Shown here: one piece after another, positions 60,800 through 64,000 of the stretch
Layout: the number at the start of each line of letters is the position of its first letter
Numbering within the stretch: position 1 is the first letter of the stretch
DNA from: JAWWPG01 sp033850885
Lineage (GTDB): Bacteria > Actinomycetota > Actinomycetes > Propionibacteriales > Nocardioidaceae
DNA: 64,000 nt
Direction of reading: 5' to 3'
NCBI GenBank assembly: GCA_033850885.1
Contig: JAWWPG010000037.1
Location: 1-64,000, forward strand
Position numbers and translations under genes: made by a program
The notes under the pieces: generated by a model
Databases searched by the model: none
The model's input: the letters and a program-made list of their open reading frames with translations, nothing else
What the model was told of the DNA's origin: nothing

Positions 60800-61684
60800 T
60801 CACTTCGAGACCTCTCGGGGGCCCAACAGGGTTCTCGCCGCGTCCCCGGCGCGCGCGCCGTACGAGCCGCCGAAGACCACGGCGTGCACGAGGAGCGGGT
60901 GGAGCTGGTGGAGTGGGACCCGCTCGCGCCAGCCGTCGCTGAGCGGGTGCGCCTCGTCGTACGCATCCATCAGCCGGGCGAGGTGAGGGGCACCGAAGAG
61001 GGTGAGCATCGCGAGGTCCGTCTCGCGGTGCCCACCGTGGGCGGCCGGGTCAACCAGGACGCCATGGCCGCCCGAGCTCCAGACGACGTTGCCGCTCCAC
61101 AGGTCGCCGTGCAGGCGGCTGGGGGGTTCGGGAGGCCCAGCGAAGACATCGATGTTCGCGACGACCTTCTCGACCGGGTGGGCGTCTGCCGGTGAGATCG
61201 AGCCCCGGTCTCGAGCGACCCGCAGGTACGGAAGAACCCGACGGGTCACGAAGAACTCCGGCCACGAGTCGGCGGGGGTGTTGGTCAGCGGGGCGGCGCC
61301 GACATAGCCGTTGCTCGGGGCGCCGAAGGTCGCAGCTCCCCTGGCGTGCGTCACCGCAAGCCTGCGCGCAAAGCCCTCGACCAGGTCTACGCTCGGGCGG
61401 CCCGCCTCGACCCAGGACAGCACCAGGCAGTCGTCGGAGTACGCGAGGACCTCGGGAACCCGGCAGCCGTCCTCGACCTCCCCGAGCCAGCGCAGACCGG
61501 CCGCCTCGACGGCGAAGAAGTCGACCGGTGCGTGGGAGCGCGTCTTGACGAAGGCGTTACGACCGTCGCTCAGCCGCACCCGGGTGGCGCTGCAGACGTC
61601 ACCACCCGCCACCGCCGTGGTCGCGGCGACCGCAGTTCCGAGCAGCGCCTCGACCCGGCCGGCGATGCCGCCCATGCTTGCCAT
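60800..61684 (-). CDS. Fructosamine kinase family protein
   Basis: A protein of about 294 residues of the fructosamine/ketosamine-3-kinase family, which repairs glycated lysines by phosphorylating the sugar. The kinase loops are LHGDLWSGNVVW (catalytic D, about 196) and VDPAAHGGHRETDLAMLTLFG (metal-binding DP and the ExDLA signature, about 214-234, in part). The N-terminal lobe has NAFVKTRSHAP with the ATP lysine. The start is uncertain: ATG at 61684 or 61675 are both reasonable. The response regulator gene follows 60 bases downstream, and the phosphatase gene is 49 bases upstream. Confidence 0.85.
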   Translation of the reverse strand: MASMGGIAGRVEALLGTAVAATTAVAGGDVCSATRVRLSDGRNAFVKTRSHAPVDFFAVEAAGLRWLGEVEDGCRVPEVLAYSDDCLVLSWVEAGRPSVDLVEGFARRLAVTHARGAATFGAPSNGYVGAAPLTNTPADSWPEFFVTRRVLPYLRVARDRGSISPADAHPVEKVVANIDVFAGPPEPPSRLHGDLWSGNVVWSSGGHGVLVDPAAHGGHRETDLAMLTLFGAPHLARLMDAYDEAHPLSDGWRERVPLHQLHPLLVHAVVFGGSYGARAGDAARTLLGPREVSK

Positions 61685-61732
61685 GTGTCGAAGGTACGAC
61701 GCATCCACGGTCGAATCCACCTCGAGCCCCGG

Positions 61733-62272
61733 TCAGCGGTCGGCAAGGGCCCGCACGAGAACATCGGCGGTGCGCTCGACGATCGCGAGGACCTCGTCGT
61801 AGCCGCTCCGGCCGCCGAACCAGGGGTCGGGGACGTCCAGGTCGCCCGGCAGCTCGGGTTCGGGTGGGGCTTGCGGGTCGAAGGCACGGAACATCAGGAC
61901 GCGCCCACGGTCCGCCTCCGTCGGCGCGAGCGCGAGCACGTCCTCGCGGTTGCGCTGGTCCATCACGAGGATCACGTCGTGACCGGCGAACCAGTCGCTG
62001 TCGAACCGGCTGGCCCGATGTCGGGACGGCTGGTAACCCGCCGCCGCAAGGGTGTCCGCGGCTCGGTGGTCCATCGGCTCCCCGAGGTGCCAGGTACCGG
62101 TGCCGGCGCTGTCCAGCGATACCCGGGAGGCGAGGCCCGCTTCGGCGAGTCTGCGCTCGAGGACGACGAAGGCCATCGGCGAGCGGCAGATGTTGCCGAG
62201 GCAGACCAGGGCAAGTGAGTAGGTGCCGCCGCTGGGGTCGCGCGGCGGCGGCAGCGCGGCCAAGGCCCTCAA
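61733..62272 (-). CDS. Low molecular weight protein-tyrosine phosphatase (TTG start)
   Basis: A 179-residue LMW-PTP. The P-loop CLGNICRSP has the nucleophile C24 and R30, and the general acid is in DVPDPWFGG (about residue 140). It removes phosphate from tyrosine residues. No ATG or GTG lies between the upstream gene and the P-loop. The TTG at 62272 overlaps the upstream stop as TTGA, the same 4-base coupling used elsewhere here, so I choose it despite being a rare start. Its N-terminal extension is short and Pro-rich. Confidence 0.8.
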   Translation of the reverse strand: MRALAALPPPRDPSGGTYSLALVCLGNICRSPMAFVVLERRLAEAGLASRVSLDSAGTGTWHLGEPMDHRAADTLAAAGYQPSRHRASRFDSDWFAGHDVILVMDQRNREDVLALAPTEADRGRVLMFRAFDPQAPPEPELPGDLDVPDPWFGGRSGYDEVLAIVERTADVLVRALADR

Positions 62273-62685
62273 CGCCAGGCGCGGGACGTGCCACGCCAGG
62301 CGCGTGACTTGCCGGCCGATGGCAGCACCAGCCCGATGATCCAGCTCACGATCGTGATGACGATCGCGCCGAAGACCGCCGTCCAGAACCCCCTCACCCG
62401 GAAGCCGAGGCCGACGAGGTCGGCGAGCCAGCTGGTCAACCAGAGCATCAAGGCGTTGACCACGAAGTAGAACAGCCCCAGTGTGAGCAGGTAGAGCGGA
62501 AGGGACAGTAGAGCCACGACCGGCCGGACGAACTCGTTGACGAGGCCGAAGATGAGCGCGACGAGAACGAGCGTCAGGACTCGGTTCCGCTCGGAGGCTC
62601 CGTTGACGGAGATGCCGGTGAACAGCCAGGCAGCGACCGCCAGCGCACACGCGTTGACGATGACACGGACGATCCAGGACGTCAT
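62269..62685 (-). CDS. Phage-holin-family (superfamily IV) membrane protein
   Basis: A 138-residue protein with four hydrophobic segments (about 4-22, 38-58, 60-85 and 103-122), matching the 4-TMS holin-like family that is widespread in actinobacteria. NEFVRPVVALLSLPLYLLTLG is the family core. The name reflects similarity only, and no lysis gene is nearby. The C terminus repeats SRAWRGTSRAWR, encoded by a 21-base tandem repeat at 62272-62313. It overlaps GntR upstream by ATGA and the phosphatase downstream by TTGA. Confidence 0.83.
   Translation of the reverse strand: MTSWIVRVIVNACALAVAAWLFTGISVNGASERNRVLTLVLVALIFGLVNEFVRPVVALLSLPLYLLTLGLFYFVVNALMLWLTSWLADLVGLGFRVRGFWTAVFGAIVITIVSWIIGLVLPSAGKSRAWRGTSRAWR
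62272..62313. repeat. Two-copy 21-base tandem repeat
   Basis: CGCCAGGCGCGGGACGTGCC and CGCCAGGCGCGTGACTTGCC recur with a 21-base period. The two copies differ at two positions. It encodes the SRAWRGT-type end of the holin-like protein and reaches to the start codon of the phosphatase gene. Confidence 0.7.
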
Positions 62686-63356
62686 AGGTTGATGGTGTCA
62701 TGCCCGATGGTGGCGTGGAGGGAGACCTCGGCAGAGGCGAGGTGCCGGTCGAGCTCCTCCGCTGCACCGTCGACGTCACCCGACTCGAGCATCTCGACGA
62801 GCTGCCGATGGCTCTCCACCTGTTCGCCGATGTTGCCGCGCACCCGGTCCAGGTGGGCGAGCCCCACCCGGAGCTCGGCGCTGTAGGCGTCGGCCGCGGC
62901 GAGCAACCGGTCGCTCCCGGTGAGACCGACGAGGGCGCGGTGGATCCGCAGGTGTGCGTCGGTCAGGGCCGCCGGGTCGGGGTCGGTCCGGGCCAGCGCC
63001 GTGTAGGCGTCAAGTCGGTCCCGTACGGCGGCCCGTTGCTCGTCGGTGGCGGCTCGCCAACGGCGTACCCCCGCCGACTCCAGCGTCGCCCGGGCGCGGC
63101 TCAGGTCCTGGATGTCCGCGGTGCAGAGCTGCTTGACGGCCACTCCCTTGTTCGGCACCCGGACAGCGACGCCATCGGCCACCAGGACGGCGAGTGCCTC
63201 CCGGATCGTGCTCCTGCCGACGCCCATCGCCTCCGCCAGCGCGATCTCGCGGAGCGGGGTGCCGGGCTCGAGCGTTCCGGCGAACAGCGCCTGGCGGATC
63301 TCGTCGGCCGTCCGGTCGACGGTCGACGAGTGCTCGAGCCGGAGGTCGTCGTACAT
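62682..63356 (-). CDS. GntR family regulator, FCD (FadR) subgroup
   Basis: A 224-residue GntR-family protein. The N-terminal winged helix (about 10-75) has EIALAEAMGVGRSTIREALAVL and the wing VRVPNKGVAVKQL. The FCD ligand domain (about 85-220) has the metal-binding histidines in AHLRIHRALVGL and ESHRQLVEMLESGD plus SLHATIGHD near the end. It is divergent from the amidinotransferase gene, with a palindrome between them that is a likely operator. The stop overlaps the holin-like start as ATGA. Confidence 0.87.
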   Translation of the reverse strand: MYDDLRLEHSSTVDRTADEIRQALFAGTLEPGTPLREIALAEAMGVGRSTIREALAVLVADGVAVRVPNKGVAVKQLCTADIQDLSRARATLESAGVRRWRAATDEQRAAVRDRLDAYTALARTDPDPAALTDAHLRIHRALVGLTGSDRLLAAADAYSAELRVGLAHLDRVRGNIGEQVESHRQLVEMLESGDVDGAAEELDRHLASAEVSLHATIGHDTINL

Positions 63357-63428
63357 GCTGCCTGTCACCCTAGGCGCCCTGCCTTGACCGCCCGCACCAC
63401 TCACGCCATACTGAGGGCAGACTGTCTG

Positions 63429-63441
63429 ATTGTCTGACAAT
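63429..63441. promoter_or_regulatory. GntR/FadR-type operator between divergent genes
   Basis: ATTGTCTGACAAT is a 13-base palindrome (one central base) with the TTGTC/GACAA core typical of FCD-group GntR operators. It lies 73 bases upstream of the GntR start and 39 bases before the amidinotransferase start, so it can control both. A nearby GACTGTCTG half-copy overlaps it on the left. Confidence 0.65.
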
Positions 63442-63479
63442 ATAGCCCCGCACGAGCAACCGACCCGGAGGTGAAGACC

Positions 63480-64000
63480 ATGACCGAGAGCACGCCGACG
63501 ACACGCGAACCCGGGACCACCTCGGACGGCCTGGCCTGGGGTCGCCGGTACGCGATGGTCCGGCCCGAGCACTTCCGGGTCGACTACGCCATCAACCCGT
63601 ACATGGACCTCGCCAGTCAGCCGGACCGGCGACTGGCCATGGTCCAGTGGCAGCGGCTCGTGGGCCGCCTCCTTGAGCTCGGCGCCGACGTCCAGGTCAT
63701 CGAGCAGCGGGCCGACGCGCCCGACATGGTCTACGCCATGAACCTGGGGCTCGCGCTCACCGACGAGACCGGCCCTCGGGTGGCGCTCTCCCACATGCGC
63801 CACCGCGAGCGGAGGGTGGAGTCGGCAACGGCGGCGACCTGGTTCGCCGGTGCCGGCTTCGCGCCGACGGTGACTGGTGAGGACGGGGTGGGCGCGTTCC
63901 TCGAGGCCGGTGACGCCTTCCCCGTCGCCGGCGCGCTGGTCGTCGGGTACGGTCCGCGCACCGAGGAGCAAGCGCTCAAGCAGCTGGCCACCGACTTCGA
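63480..64000 (+). CDS. Amidinotransferase/dimethylargininase-like protein (runs off the window)
   Basis: The first 173 residues of a guanidino-group-modifying enzyme of the amidinotransferase/DDAH superfamily. MVRPEHFRVDYAINPYMDLA (about 26-45) is the characteristic N-terminal block, MVYAMNLGLAL (about 83-93) follows, and FAGAGFAPTVT... EDGVGAFLEAGDAF carries the ExGD region. The substrate is probably arginine or a methylated or amidino relative. The 3' end with the catalytic histidine and cysteine lies beyond 64000. The ATG at 63480 has GGAGG 8 bases upstream. The GntR-type operator precedes it. Confidence 0.83.
   Translation, partial: MTESTPTTREPGTTSDGLAWGRRYAMVRPEHFRVDYAINPYMDLASQPDRRLAMVQWQRLVGRLLELGADVQVIEQRADAPDMVYAMNLGLALTDETGPRVALSHMRHRERRVESATAATWFAGAGFAPTVTGEDGVGAFLEAGDAFPVAGALVVGYGPRTEEQALKQLATDF

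Overview
The window comes from a chromosome of a high-GC actinobacterium. The support is uniformly GC-rich coding, many GTG starts, mycothiol-dependent and F420-type enzyme families, a CtaG-type oxidase assembly factor, an MprAB/HtrA-like stress locus, a class II HelD-type helicase and a PhzE-like enzyme. A nocardioform or Propionibacteriales-type soil organism is plausible, but the genus cannot be fixed by reading alone. There are no rRNA or tRNA genes, no CRISPR array, no insertion sequence and no prophage. Genes are densely packed, and many join through 4-base ATGA, GTGA or TTGA overlaps.

Layout. 0-6.4 kb: oxidase assembly factor, F420-type reductase, TrpB2-like enzyme, MOSC protein, chorismate mutase and a GH15 glycosidase. 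6.4-12.2 kb: a minus-strand sugar-acid-like operon (small membrane protein, gluconate-dehydrogenase-like small and large subunits, TPP enzyme, enolase-superfamily dehydratase). 12.3-22.1 kb: SDR, aldose epimerase, Rrf2 regulator, DedA protein, thioredoxin-NHL protein, fatty-acid desaturase, mycothiol-dependent isomerase family protein and an MFS exporter with a fused winged-helix tail. 22.2-34.9 kb: a PotABCD-type importer with an aminotransferase, two flavin oxidoreductases, an ADP-forming acyl-CoA synthetase, an acyl-CoA dehydrogenase and a TetR regulator. Its three divergent promoter regions share one nearly identical 21-base operator that covers the -10 box. 34.8-40.9 kb: ECF42-type sigma factor with its DGPF partner, then PaaN, GNAT, PaaI-type thioesterase and PaaK.

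41.0-47.1 kb holds the most striking locus. A cobalamin riboswitch on the minus strand precedes five overlapping genes: a secreted alpha/alpha-toroid protein, a membrane-anchored protein with a DUF4430/transcobalamin-like domain, and a complete ECF transporter (T, fused A-A, S). The first two proteins look like the alpha and beta domains of vertebrate intrinsic factor/transcobalamin split into two adjacent genes, so I read the locus as a surface B12 capture and import system. 47.1-64 kb: family III CoA transferase, methyltransferase, a 2-oxoacid dehydrogenase E1-E1-E2 operon, a HelD/HelR-like helicase coupled to a PhzE-like ADIC synthase, HtrA protease with a two-component system, fructosamine kinase, then GntR, holin-like protein and LMW phosphatase, and a truncated amidinotransferase.

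Between genes there are four copies of a long inverted repeat whose arms are nearly identical (consensus arm TCCCGCGAATTGCGGGAAA). Three of the four sit between convergent genes. A separate composite palindrome with a 20-base direct repeat lies between the Paa and B12 loci.
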